From Synechococcus sp. PROS-7-1 (GTDB lineage Bacteria > Cyanobacteriota > Cyanobacteriia > PCC-6307 > Cyanobiaceae), in contig NZ_CP047945.1 in NCBI RefSeq assembly GCF_014279795.1, positions 640,572 to 704,571 on the forward strand: DNA of 64,000 bases. Reading direction: 5' to 3'. The notes beneath the pieces are model-generated. The model ran no database searches, was not told the origin of the DNA, and saw nothing but the letters and a program-made list of their open reading frames with translations. The translations under genes and the position numbers were made by a program. Positions 44,776-53,744 of the stretch are shown piece by piece. Positions within the stretch are counted from its first letter, which is position 1, and each line of letters starts with the position of its first letter.

Positions 44776-46572
44776 TCAGATCCCTGGTCGCAGGGGATGC
44801 AGGATCGAATCATGCACCTGTCGGAAGGCCTCTTGATGGTCCATCGATGTGGAACTGCGTGCAGATCGCTCAACCACCTCAACCTTCCCATCGCCAGCAT
44901 CCCTTCCCACCACAATTCTCCAGGGAATGCCAATGAGGTCAGCATCCTTGAACTTCACGCCGGCCCGTTCATCTCGGTCATCTAGCAGGGCATCGATGCC
45001 GGCATCGAGAAACGACTGATACAGACCTTCTCCCAGGGCGGCCTGGGTTGAATCTTGGATCTTGGCAATGACCACGATCACTTGAAATGGGGCAATACCC
45101 ACAGGCCAGCAGATGCCGGCATCATCGTGGTGCTGTTCCACAGCAGCCTGGGCAAGCCTGGAGATGCCGATGCCGTAGCAGCCCATCAGCAGCGCTTCCT
45201 GCTGGCCGTCACTGTTGGTGAACCGAGCATCCAGGGCTTCTGAATATTTCCTCCCGAGTTGAAAGATGTGCCCCACTTCAATTCCCCGGCATTCCGAAAG
45301 GGTCTGGGCAGGATCGTGAACACATCGCTCTCCGGCATGAGCTGTCCTTAGGTCAGCTCTGATCTGCGCCGGTATCTCCTCCCAGGTGCGGCCCCAGCTG
45401 TGTTGATCCCTGCGATTGGCTCCACAGACGAATCGAGGTAGATCGAGTGCTGTTGCATCGGCCAGTCGCAGAAAATGGCTCTGCCAGGAGCGGCATCCTT
45501 TCAATGCGGTGTCGCTGAGATCGGGGCCAATGGATCCAAAAGGAAGCTCTGCAAGCCCTTGCTGGCGAAGCTGATTTTCGGAGATTGGACTGATCTCAAG
45601 AACGGTGGCATCAAGCGATCGACCGACCGCATTCGCCAGCTTCACATCATTGAGAACCTGATCTCCCCGCAGGCTGACCAGGGTCGGCTGCTCCCGTCCA
45701 TCGTCGAGGCGGGCGAGCAGTACGAGTACTTTTACGGTCTGGGTAGGGTCCAAACCATTGGCGGCACACAGCTGTTCGATGGAGACCTGATCAGGTGTGT
45801 CGATCGTTCGCTCTGCGCCGTCCTCGAGGGGTTGGGCCACGGCAGGCAGCGACATTGCTTTCTCCTGATTTGCCGCGTACAGGCCGTCGCTGCTAGTGAG
45901 AATCAGATCCTCGCCAGCTTCGGCGGTCACCATGTATTCCTGAGATGCCGCGCCGCCAATGGCGCCGCTGTCGGCGTCCACGGCCACGGCCTCAAGTCCA
46001 CACCTCTTGAAGATCCGTGCATAGGCCGCAGCCATCGCCTGATAGGTGCTTTCGAGGTCGTCCTGGTTGGCGTGGAACGAATAGGCATCTTTCATGATGA
46101 ATTCCCTCCCGCGCATTAAGCCGAAGCGGGGACGGATCTCATCTCTGAATTTGGTCTGGATCTGATAGAGCGTGACCGGCAGCTGTCGATAGGAGCGGAG
46201 CAGATCGCCCGCCAGTTCGGTGATGACCTCTTCATGGGTTGGGCCGAGGCCAAGTTGACGGTTCTGTCGATCCTCAAGGTGGAACATGATTCCCTCCCCA
46301 GCGGTGTAGCCCTGCCAACGGCCGCTTCTTTCCCAGAGATCAGAAGGCTGGAGCTGGGGGAGCAAAGTCTCGAGAGCCCCAAGGCTGTTCAGCTCATCGC
46401 GCACAATCGCATTGATCTTGCGAAGCACCCTCCACATCATCGGCAAATAGGCATAGATCCCAGAGCCGATTCGACGGATGTATCCCCCCCGCACAAGTAA
46501 TTGATGGGAGGGGATTTCTGCGTCAGCAGGGACGTCCCTCAGCGTCACCAGCATCAGGCGGGAGACGCGCAT
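44776..46572 (-). CDS. proS: prolyl-tRNA synthetase
   Basis: 598 residues from ATG 46572 (MRVSRLMLVTLRDVPADAE); a TTG three codons upstream is ignored. It is the bacterial-type class II enzyme: motif 1 region at RRIGSGIYAYLPM, motif 2 around FRDEIRPRFGLMRGREF, and motif 3 near GCYGIGISRLAQAAVEQ. An editing insertion (about residues 225-395) is present. It charges tRNA-Pro. It is 32 bp upstream of psb27. Confidence 0.95.
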   Translation of the reverse strand: MRVSRLMLVTLRDVPADAEIPSHQLLVRGGYIRRIGSGIYAYLPMMWRVLRKINAIVRDELNSLGALETLLPQLQPSDLWERSGRWQGYTAGEGIMFHLEDRQNRQLGLGPTHEEVITELAGDLLRSYRQLPVTLYQIQTKFRDEIRPRFGLMRGREFIMKDAYSFHANQDDLESTYQAMAAAYARIFKRCGLEAVAVDADSGAIGGAASQEYMVTAEAGEDLILTSSDGLYAANQEKAMSLPAVAQPLEDGAERTIDTPDQVSIEQLCAANGLDPTQTVKVLVLLARLDDGREQPTLVSLRGDQVLNDVKLANAVGRSLDATVLEISPISENQLRQQGLAELPFGSIGPDLSDTALKGCRSWQSHFLRLADATALDLPRFVCGANRRDQHSWGRTWEEIPAQIRADLRTAHAGERCVHDPAQTLSECRGIEVGHIFQLGRKYSEALDARFTNSDGQQEALLMGCYGIGISRLAQAAVEQHHDDAGICWPVGIAPFQVIVVIAKIQDSTQAALGEGLYQSFLDAGIDALLDDRDERAGVKFKDADLIGIPWRIVVGRDAGDGKVEVVERSARSSTSMDHQEAFRQVHDSILHPLRPGI

Positions 46573-46718
46573 GACATCCAAACAAAAGAACCCGGGAAAG
46601 TTATCACCGCTGATAAAACGGTCGATCCGAGAAGTGTCCCTTTGGCTGTGATCGTTGCTGGCATCACGAGTCTCAGCTGCTAGGGTCAGCCAATTCCAAG
46701 CCGTCCCAGAGCCGTCTC

Positions 46719-47183
46719 ATGTTTCCTCGTCCGCTTGATGGTTCAGTAACTTCTGCGGCCGATTCAGCTGGATTGAATGGAGATATTGGGGCAGTCCTTT
46801 CTCAGTCGGATTCATTGGTGGGAATCGATGATGTGCAGAAGTCGCTGAACCGCTCACGAGCTTCTGTGTACCGCTACACAAATACTGACCCTCGTAATCT
46901 CAATCCTCCCTTTAACCCCAGAAAGCTCAACCCTGAATATCGCAGCGATCAAAAAGATCCTTTGCTGTTTCACCCCAACGAGGTTGCACGCTTCGCCAAG
47001 GATGTGCTCCGGATCAAAGAGGTCACCGTTGAGGTGTTGAATTCACCCTCAACGGCAACCCAACAGGTTCTCGCTGCAATTCTCGAGGAGCTGCGTCTCA
47101 TTCGGTCTCAGCTGGATGGCATTCCTGCCGCTCCATCGGACCTGGCTTCCAGGCGAGACCGTCAGGATCGACCCGCTGCATAG
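46719..47183 (+). CDS. hypothetical protein with a MerR/HTH-like segment
   Basis: 154 residues. VGIDDVQKSLNRSRASVYRY around residues 34-53 looks like a helix-turn-helix in which a DNA-recognition helix precedes YTNTDPRNLN. The middle is rich in Asn, Pro and Arg (PPFNPRKLNPEYRS), and a C-terminal amphipathic helix (ATQQVLAAILEELRLIRSQL) may mediate oligomerisation. The exact family is not recognised. It may be a small cyanobacterial DNA-binding protein. Confidence 0.6.
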   Translation: MFPRPLDGSVTSAADSAGLNGDIGAVLSQSDSLVGIDDVQKSLNRSRASVYRYTNTDPRNLNPPFNPRKLNPEYRSDQKDPLLFHPNEVARFAKDVLRIKEVTVEVLNSPSTATQQVLAAILEELRLIRSQLDGIPAAPSDLASRRDRQDRPAA

Positions 47184-47300
47184 GTCGTCTGAAAGTGCCA
47201 CAATGATCGTGGCAATGCGATGTTTTGCCATTCCCGGTCGAAGACTCCGCTCTTCGATTCAGCCTTTCGGCTGAAGCCGGGTGTCCCTGTATCCCCCTGA

Positions 47301-47552
47301 ATGGATCCCGAGCCTGTCTTCGAGAGCACCCCAGCGTCTGGTCCGCTGGTGGCCATCCCTTTGCTTGTTCTTTTGGGATTCATGTTGGCTGTCACAGGGC
47401 TAGGTATTCCGATGGCAGCGGTTTTGAGCGACCGACCATCACCAAAGTCTTCCCTTGTCACGAAGAGCAATGGATCTCAGGGCTCTTTCCCCATCTCCCT
47501 CTCCAGGACTGGTCAATCTTCTCGTGGAGATTCCAGCGGGAAGTCGCAATAA
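47301..47552 (+). CDS. small single-pass membrane protein overlapping the second pyrophosphatase
   Basis: 83 residues with one strong hydrophobic stretch ([18 protein letters not shown]) and a polar Ser-rich tail. It overlaps the start of the second pyrophosphatase by 83 bp in another frame. The hydrophobic half looks selected; the tail may be just read-through in the overlap. I rate it as plausible, not certain. Confidence 0.5.
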   Translation: MDPEPVFESTPASGPLVAIPLLVLLGFMLAVTGLGIPMAAVLSDRPSPKSSLVTKSNGSQGSFPISLSRTGQSSRGDSSGKSQ

Positions 47553-47982
47553 ATACGAATATTTTGAAGCCTGTGGGGTGATGGCCCTTGATCGGGTTCT
47601 CCACTCTTCAGTCCGTTACCCCTTCGACTACGGATTCATCCCCAACACACTGGCTGAGGATGGATCTCCTCTCGATGCCATGGTGATCATGGAAGAGCCC
47701 ACATTTGCGGGATGTCTGATTCAGGCACGACCGATTGGGGTCCTCGATATGCACGACATGGGGCATTACGACGGGAAAATCTTGTGTGTGCCGGTGGCAG
47801 ATCCCCGCCAAGCGAAGATCCACAGCATTCATCAAATCGCTCCCAATCAGTTGGAGGACGTGGCTGAGTTCTTTCGCACTTACAAAAACATGGAAGGACG
47901 GGTCACGGAAATCGGTGGTTGGAGAGATTCGGAGGCTGTGCAGCCCTTGCTTCAGGCCTGCATCAAGGCTGCAGGGTGCTGA
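47470..47982 (+). CDS. second family I inorganic pyrophosphatase-like protein
   Basis: 170 residues from ATG 47470 ([13 protein letters not shown]). Family I residues visible are Glu in LLVEIPAG, Lys and Glu in NKYEYFE, Arg in LDRVLHSS, Tyr in FDYGFI, and Asp/Lys in [10 protein letters not shown]. In the metal-binding EDGSPLDAM loop the middle Asp of the usual DGDPxD is Ser, so it is not a perfect catalyst by inspection. It may be a moonlighting or low-activity paralogue of the enzyme at 27589. It is followed by ferredoxin. Confidence 0.8.
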   Translation: MDLRALSPSPSPGLVNLLVEIPAGSRNKYEYFEACGVMALDRVLHSSVRYPFDYGFIPNTLAEDGSPLDAMVIMEEPTFAGCLIQARPIGVLDMHDMGHYDGKILCVPVADPRQAKIHSIHQIAPNQLEDVAEFFRTYKNMEGRVTEIGGWRDSEAVQPLLQACIKAAGC

Positions 47983-48075
47983 ATTGAAGGTGACGTTCGA
48001 GCAAAGTTTGGCTCCTGGCTCCCGAGAAGTCCCCTGCTGCTTGTAAGTTGGTTCGCGCCAAGCCTGTGATCGACC

Positions 48076-48435
48076 GTGCCCACCATCCGTTTTGAGCAGG
48101 AAGGCCAGCAGGTCGGTTGTATTGAGGGTGCCAATCTGCGCAAGGCGGCCCTCGATGCAGGGATCAACCCCTACAAAGGGCTCAATAATCTGAACAACTG
48201 CGGTGGCGTGGGGCAGTGCGGCACCTGTGTCGTTGAAGTGCTGGAGGGATCCCAGAACCTCTCACCCCGCAGCGATGTCGAAGAGGTTTATCTCTCCGAC
48301 CGTCCGGCCAACTACCGCCTGAGCTGCCGTACGAGTGTCAATGGAGATGTCACGATCCGCACCCGTCCGGATGATGGAGTCGGTAAAGGCTCCAACAGCC
48401 TTCTTGGCGCCGTGAAGAGTCTCCTTGGTCGCTGA
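48076..48435 (+). CDS. 2Fe-2S ferredoxin (plant-type fold)
   Basis: 119 residues from GTG 48076. The cluster-binding cysteines are in NNCGGVGQCGTCVVEV with a fourth in RLSCRTS. The N-terminal TIRFEQEGQQVGCIEG and glycine-rich tail complete a plant-type 2Fe-2S fold. The GGxGxC spacing suggests it is related to chloroplast-like ferredoxins with a C-terminal extension of about 20 residues. The electron partner is unknown. Confidence 0.9.
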   Translation: MPTIRFEQEGQQVGCIEGANLRKAALDAGINPYKGLNNLNNCGGVGQCGTCVVEVLEGSQNLSPRSDVEEVYLSDRPANYRLSCRTSVNGDVTIRTRPDDGVGKGSNSLLGAVKSLLGR

Positions 48436-48443
48436 TCAGGGCC

Positions 48444-48803
48444 ATGGCGCTCCTGAAGGTTTACAGCTACTCCCGCTGTTCAACATGCCGAAAAGCTTTG
48501 GCATGGCTTGAGTCCCACGGAATCGATGCTGATGTCGTCGACATCACCGTCACGCCTCCTGACCGGAAGACCCTCCTTGATGCTCTTCAGCAATTCGGGG
48601 AGGTGAAGCCTTTGTTCAATACGAGCGGTCAGAGTTACAGGGCCCTTGGCGCTGCTGTCGTTAAGGCCATGACAGCCGATGAAGCCATCGATGCACTTGC
48701 TGCTGATGGAAAGCTGATCAAGCGCCCCTTCGTGTGTGGCGCTGATGGATCCTTCCTTGTTGGATTCAAGCCTGAGGTTTGGGCGGAAGCGCTTCGGAGC
48801 TGA
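48444..48803 (+). CDS. ArsC/Spx/MgsR family thiol protein
   Basis: 119 residues. A thioredoxin-like fold with an N-terminal CxxC (SRCSTCRKALAWL) and LFNTSGQSYRALG, as in the ArsC/Spx/MgsR family. In arsenate reductases and Spx-like regulators this pattern reads thiol state. It follows the ferredoxin by 8 bp, so they are likely co-transcribed. The 3' end overlaps the convergent gene by 38 bp. The arsenate role is not proven. Confidence 0.8.
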   Translation: MALLKVYSYSRCSTCRKALAWLESHGIDADVVDITVTPPDRKTLLDALQQFGEVKPLFNTSGQSYRALGAAVVKAMTADEAIDALAADGKLIKRPFVCGADGSFLVGFKPEVWAEALRS

Positions 48804-50271
48804 AGTTCAGACCATCCAGCTCCGTGATCAGCTCATCAACGTCTTTCTGAAGACGCAGCTGGCTCATGCTCGATCTCTTGAGATCCTCAAGGAAAACGGC
48901 GATGAGCTCTTGACTGCGTTCGAGTACTGCGCCGGTCTCAAGTTTGTGGGCCAGCTCTTCCCAGAAGCGATCTGCTGTCTCCACCCCAAGACTTTCAAGG
49001 ACTGGGTCTTTCTGGCCGAGCCGATCTCCGGCATTGCGCGACAGATTCAAAAGCGAGTCGACCAGACCGGCGGACAGTGTTTGGCTCAATTTCTGTTCGG
49101 CACTGTCAACTCCCGGAAGTGTTCTTAGGGCTCCTGGAATCGCTGCCTCCTCCAGATTGCGGCGCAAAACATGGCCGACGAGGGCAACCAGCTGGGGGCG
49201 AAGTGCAGGACCCACTTGGATGAGAATGAGTGGGAGCCAGAGCCTGAGAAGTTCGGCAAGTTCCGGTTCCCCCTCCTCGACAACACTCTGATGGGTGCAC
49301 AACCTTCGAATCTTTTCAGGCAAGCGGGGTGATCTCACCACATCCTGCACGGTGTCCAGGATTCGGAGGGTGATGACTTCGAAGAGCTCGATGGCGAGAA
49401 CAGCCACCACGCCGCGACTGATCACAGCCCGCAATGGCTCCAGTTGGATCAGTCCGGCATTGGACAGACGCTCGGTGACTGGAATGATGCGCAGCAATCT
49501 CCAGAAAGGAATCAAAAGCGGCAGATCAATCCAGCGGCGGAGCAGTGCGTCACGCCATGTGATTCCCGGGTAACGCCGTTTCAGTCGGAAGCTGCGGATC
49601 AGGATGTCGAGAAGGAACAGGATCTGGAAGGGGGTATCGATCTGCCAGGAGCGATCGATCGCCTGTCCGTTCTCATCGGTTCCGCGCCAGTAATTGGTCG
49701 CGGCCAGTGGAAGGATGCTCTTGTTCCAGAAGCGCCTTTCCTCCTCCCAATTCTGTTCCGAGAGGTGGTCGTCTCCCAGGAGATGGGCGGCAGCCTGTTT
49801 TGCCGAATCCATGCCTGCTCTGGAGCGGAGGCGGTTCTTGAGCTTTTCGAGTGTGCTCGCCTTCCCCGAGCTCACGAAGGGATTTTCGTCGATCAGTTGG
49901 CTGTTGCGAACCACCATCTCGAGGCGGAGCTGTCGGACCTCTTGGCTGTCGATTCCTTGTGTGGCCGCGGCCGTTTCCAAGCGCCGGAAATGGTCGATGT
50001 AACTCTGCGTGTCCCTTTGGGGTTCGATTCCCTTGACCTTGTCGTACGCAGGCGTGATGTCTGGCAGCCATGGCAGAGGAATCGCCAGGTTGATCGATGG
50101 CAGCGGAAATAGGGTTCGCTGCAGCCAGAAATTCCGCAGCGGAACGTAGGTCACATCAAAGAGGACCCAGGCGAGATTGAGCGCAGCGATTGTTGCGATA
50201 ACTCTGTCCCAGCCCAGCCAGAAGCGCCTGGCCGCGCTGGGCCGCACGCCTTGCCAGCGGGGTCTGACCAT
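48766..50271 (-). CDS. large conserved-type membrane-associated protein
   Basis: 501 residues. A hydrophobic N-terminal segment (DRVIATIAALNLAWVLFDVTY) and a second near residue 215 (DTPFQILFLLDILIRSF) frame a charged domain rich in Arg and Glu. A later LPLLIPFWRLLRIIPV stretch and an IELFEVITLRIL stretch suggest membrane association through most of the second half. No domain is recognised. It is divergent from lepB and convergent with the ArsC-family gene. Confidence 0.65.
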   Translation of the reverse strand: MVRPRWQGVRPSAARRFWLGWDRVIATIAALNLAWVLFDVTYVPLRNFWLQRTLFPLPSINLAIPLPWLPDITPAYDKVKGIEPQRDTQSYIDHFRRLETAAATQGIDSQEVRQLRLEMVVRNSQLIDENPFVSSGKASTLEKLKNRLRSRAGMDSAKQAAAHLLGDDHLSEQNWEEERRFWNKSILPLAATNYWRGTDENGQAIDRSWQIDTPFQILFLLDILIRSFRLKRRYPGITWRDALLRRWIDLPLLIPFWRLLRIIPVTERLSNAGLIQLEPLRAVISRGVVAVLAIELFEVITLRILDTVQDVVRSPRLPEKIRRLCTHQSVVEEGEPELAELLRLWLPLILIQVGPALRPQLVALVGHVLRRNLEEAAIPGALRTLPGVDSAEQKLSQTLSAGLVDSLLNLSRNAGDRLGQKDPVLESLGVETADRFWEELAHKLETGAVLERSQELIAVFLEDLKRSSMSQLRLQKDVDELITELDGLNFSSEALPPKPQA

Positions 50272-50349
50272 GGCTCCTCCATCGTGAAATGAGGCTAGGA
50301 GCTCATCGTTCCACGCCTATCTTGGATTCCTTCAGGCCATAGGTTCCCG

Positions 50350-51051
50350 TTGCCCAACGTGCAGCACGACCCATCGTCATCGGGTCCCGATCCCTCAGCA
50401 CCCTCCCGTTCCCATCCCTTCTGGGATTTCTGGGGCCCTGTTCTGTTCACCCTGGCCCTCTATTTCGGAATCCGTCACTTCGTTGCTGAAGCACGCTTCA
50501 TTCCTTCAGGATCCATGCTCCCCGGCCTGCAGATTCAGGACCGGTTGTTGGTGGAAAAACTCACCTATGGCGGACGGAGCCCCCAGCGCGGCGAGATTGT
50601 GGTGTTCAACTCGCCCCATGCGTTCGACCCCGCTCTCAAATCAGCTGGGTCCCCCTCTGCGTTGCGCTGTGCATTGGTGAGTTTTCCATTGGTCGGCCTG
50701 ATTCCAGGGCTGGGGCATCCCGCCTGCGACGCTTACATCAAACGTGTGGTCGCCGTTGGTGGGGATCGGGTTGTGGTCAATCCCCGCGGCGAGGTCTCTG
50801 TCAACGGCAAGGCGTTGAACGAGCCCTATGTCACAAAGTTCTGCCCCTTGGATGACCAGGGCATGAGTCTCTGCCGCACCCTCAACGTGACGGTTCCCGA
50901 GGGACATGTGCTGGCACTCGGGGATAACCGCAGTAACAGCTGGGATGGTCGTTACTGGCCAGGAGGTCCTTTCCTGCCGGAGGACCAGATCATCGGCAGA
51001 GCGTTCTGGCGTTTCTGGCCCCTCAACAGGCTCGGCTCGCTGGGGTCCTAA
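50350..51051 (+). CDS. lepB: signal peptidase I
   Basis: 233 residues from TTG 50350; GTG 50359 is an alternative start. One N-terminal transmembrane helix (PVLFTLALYFGIRHFV) leads to the catalytic Ser in FIPSGSMLPGLQIQD and the catalytic Lys in AYIKRVVAVGGD. The GDNRSNSWDGRYWP box closes the fold. It removes signal peptides from secreted and thylakoid-targeted proteins. It overlaps the convergent dihydroorotase-like gene by 29 bp. Confidence 0.94.
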   Translation: MPNVQHDPSSSGPDPSAPSRSHPFWDFWGPVLFTLALYFGIRHFVAEARFIPSGSMLPGLQIQDRLLVEKLTYGGRSPQRGEIVVFNSPHAFDPALKSAGSPSALRCALVSFPLVGLIPGLGHPACDAYIKRVVAVGGDRVVVNPRGEVSVNGKALNEPYVTKFCPLDDQGMSLCRTLNVTVPEGHVLALGDNRSNSWDGRYWPGGPFLPEDQIIGRAFWRFWPLNRLGSLGS

Positions 51052-52303
51052 GCCCGCAATGCGTCACCCGGCCACGCAGCGCCTTGCCCTGCAGAGGCAG
51101 ATTGGCGGCGCGGGGACCCATTGGGTCGGAACGTAAGGGCGTCCACGAGAGCTCCGGATCAAACAGCAGCCAGCGGTTGCTGCCCACTGCCAGGCATTCT
51201 TCCCCTAACCCCAGCAAGCGGGATGGTCCGAAGCTGACGACCTGCCAAAGCTGCTCAGGGGTCCAACCTTCATCCACGACCAGGGTCTGCCAAAGGGTCG
51301 GCAGCACCAAGTGATGTCCCGAGACCCCTCGAGAGCGCTGATCGGGCGGCAAGAGGCATTCCTCGTCGTCCAGTGGCGTGGCCTGAACGGCGACGGCCTG
51401 AATCAGGTTATCCGCCAGTCCCCTGATCAAAGCTTTGCGATCCGATTGTGACCCCAGCGATGGGTCCACAAACCATGTGGATGCGGTGGCGCTGCTGTCA
51501 AAGGAATCAGCCACCACATGCCACCAGTTCACGGTGGCTTTCGGGCGTAATGGCATCTGTTGCAGCAGCTCCACAGCGCCGGCGGTGGAGAGTGCCATCA
51601 GGACCAGCCGGCGGTCGGGGTGACACTGCTGGAGTTGCCCAAGCTGGCTGAGGGGCAAAGTCTCACTGCTCACTGGGTCCGAAGGCCATCCGGCCCTCAA
51701 GGCGTTCACTCCCTCCCGCAGGAGTCCCTCGCCCCGCAGCGCCAAATCCAGCGCTGGGATCAGCACCGGCGATGCGTTCATGTCTCCAAGCGTCAGAGCG
51801 CGATCCAGAAGAGCAATCGGTGGCATGGATCTGCCGTCAGTCAGGCCAATAGCCCCTGCTTCCAGCAGGTCGGCATGGGCTGTTAACTCCACCCCGGAGC
51901 TACCGCTGCTGAAACCTCCCCAGAGGTGAACGTTGACGTCGCAGTCGCTCTGCTGAAATCCCTGCAGCTGATCCGGCTGCTCCCGTGGGCCATGCAATGT
52001 TCCAGGGAGCAGCGCGAGCTGGCCGAAGCCTGCCGATCCAGCAGTTCGCAGCAAACTCGCCAAGGTTTCTCCTTTGCCGTGGAACGGTTCTGGGAGTTCA
52101 GAGTGACAATCCACCAGGCAAGGAGCCAGAAGCTGATGGCCGGCGTCCTGTGGCTCCAATGCCTCGGACCGGCCCATTCGGCGGGCCTCGTCCCCAAAGG
52201 CTTCAAGGCGCCGGTTTCTGATCAGAACGGCCGATTGTTTCTCGACAGCCTGACCCGGTCCGCCCAGGACCTGGACCGGATCCAGCAGCATTGATGCATC
52301 CAT
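51023..52303 (-). CDS. dihydroorotase-like protein lacking key metal ligands
   Basis: 426 residues from ATG 52303 (MDASMLLDPVQVLGG). The amidohydrolase-like outline is visible: LAPCLVDCHSELPEPF corresponds to the metal-binding HxH strand but reads HSE, and the usual HxE strand is replaced by LIPALDLAL. A late PTLWQTLVVDEGWTPEQL also matches the PyrC C-terminal region. Missing ligands suggest a non-catalytic dihydroorotase homologue. It shares a unit with the histidine phosphatase gene, 5 bp downstream of its stop. Confidence 0.7.
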   Translation of the reverse strand: MDASMLLDPVQVLGGPGQAVEKQSAVLIRNRRLEAFGDEARRMGRSEALEPQDAGHQLLAPCLVDCHSELPEPFHGKGETLASLLRTAGSAGFGQLALLPGTLHGPREQPDQLQGFQQSDCDVNVHLWGGFSSGSSGVELTAHADLLEAGAIGLTDGRSMPPIALLDRALTLGDMNASPVLIPALDLALRGEGLLREGVNALRAGWPSDPVSSETLPLSQLGQLQQCHPDRRLVLMALSTAGAVELLQQMPLRPKATVNWWHVVADSFDSSATASTWFVDPSLGSQSDRKALIRGLADNLIQAVAVQATPLDDEECLLPPDQRSRGVSGHHLVLPTLWQTLVVDEGWTPEQLWQVVSFGPSRLLGLGEECLAVGSNRWLLFDPELSWTPLRSDPMGPRAANLPLQGKALRGRVTHCGLRTPASRAC

Positions 52304-52308
52304 CAGGT

Positions 52309-53664
52309 TCAGAGTGCTCCAGCAGCTGTTCTGTCCAGAACCCCTCCGAGATGGGAGGTGAGGTTCAGGCAAGCAACAACCGCAGGCTGCCCTGCTTCTG
52401 TGGGCATGTCGACCACGGTGACACCTCCATTACCCTGTTTGACAGCCCAGATGTCACCAGGACTGAGGCCGAGGAGCGAACAGAGAATGGTCTTGTTTAC
52501 CGCATCGTGAGCGACCACGAGAGCGGTTTCAGACCGATCCAGGGATTCCGCAATCGTGTTCCAGCTGCGGACTGAGCGTTCCCAAACATCCTGGATGGTC
52601 TCTCCCTCTGGCATCTGCACCGTTTCAGGCGTGCGTTTCCATTCATCAAGAAGTTCAGACCATTCGGCCCTGATCTCTGATTCCAGCTTCCCTTCCCAGA
52701 GTCCATGGCCGATCTCAACCAGTCCGCGTGTCACCGTCAGCGGCACTCCAGGGTGAGAGCGCAGGATTCCTTCGGCGGTCTCTCGCGGCCTGGACATCGC
52801 GCTGCTGTAAGCACGCTGAATCGACACGCTTTCCAGAAACGCCCGTGCTGCTTCGGCTTGAGCGTGACCATTGCTGTTGAGGGGGATGTCGATCTGTCCC
52901 TGAAAGCGCCCATCACGGTTCCAGTTGGTTTCCCCGTGCCGCACCAAAATCATCCTTGCGCCGGCTCCTTTGGGAGGGAGCGGTGGGTTGAGATGCGCCG
53001 TGCTGTTCAGGCACTCGATCTGCACCTGGTGGCCACTCCCTTGAGGAATGAGATTGAAAACAGACAAAGAGGCGTTGTCGAGCCGCAACCGGCGGAAGCC
53101 TCCCGCAGGGTTGCCCAGCAATGTTGTGATCAGGCAGCGCAGGATGGCGTTGTGCCCAACCAGCAGCACTGTGTCGTTGCCGTCCACGGGATGTCGGGCC
53201 AGCAGTGCGTCCAGAAACTGGCTGGCCTGTTGCATCAGTTCCTGCAGGGGCCGGTAGCGGGTGCCGTCGTGACGGGACAGTTCCAGCTGCTCGGGATGGC
53301 TCCTCCAGGCTGCGTACTCCTCTGGAAAACGCTCAGCACGCTCGGCTGCCGTTAGGCCGCTCCAGGGTTCCAGATCGATCTCAAGCAGGCCTTCCTCGAA
53401 ACACGGCTCAAGCGCATCGCTCCGGGCTGCCAGAACCCCTGCCGTGGTTGATGCAGCCCGTTGGAGCGGTGAGCTGTAGACAGCTGTGATCGGTACGTCC
53501 GCAAGGGCCGTGCCGGTGCGGCGTGCCTGGTCTTCGCCTGTTTCAGTCAGCGTAGAGAGGTCATCCCGCCCCTGGATTCTGCGCTCCACATTGAAGCTGC
53601 TGAGTCCGTGGCGAACGAGGAGAAGACGCAGGGTCACGGCTTCGTGCGTGCAGGGCGCCGCCAT
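52309..53664 (-). CDS. tandem histidine phosphatase (phosphoglycerate-mutase-like) protein
   Basis: 451 residues from ATG 53664 (MAAPCTHEAVTLRLLLVRHG). There are two histidine phosphatase domains: the first has VRHGLSSFN with an unusual SS after RHG and a later VGHNAILRCL; the second has the standard VRHGETNWN and VVAHDAVNK. The frame extends 70 codons upstream but over the divergent CPBP gene. Such two-domain proteins in cyanobacteria are annotated as phosphoglycerate mutase-like or CobC-like; the substrate is uncertain. Confidence 0.8.
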   Translation of the reverse strand: MAAPCTHEAVTLRLLLVRHGLSSFNVERRIQGRDDLSTLTETGEDQARRTGTALADVPITAVYSSPLQRAASTTAGVLAARSDALEPCFEEGLLEIDLEPWSGLTAAERAERFPEEYAAWRSHPEQLELSRHDGTRYRPLQELMQQASQFLDALLARHPVDGNDTVLLVGHNAILRCLITTLLGNPAGGFRRLRLDNASLSVFNLIPQGSGHQVQIECLNSTAHLNPPLPPKGAGARMILVRHGETNWNRDGRFQGQIDIPLNSNGHAQAEAARAFLESVSIQRAYSSAMSRPRETAEGILRSHPGVPLTVTRGLVEIGHGLWEGKLESEIRAEWSELLDEWKRTPETVQMPEGETIQDVWERSVRSWNTIAESLDRSETALVVAHDAVNKTILCSLLGLSPGDIWAVKQGNGGVTVVDMPTEAGQPAVVACLNLTSHLGGVLDRTAAGAL

Positions 53665-53744
53665 CGTATGAGTGAGCCCCGGTTTGCTCTGGCTTCGCCC
53701 GCTGCACCCGTCACCCACCAGAATCGCATCGAGTTGCCTGCGGC

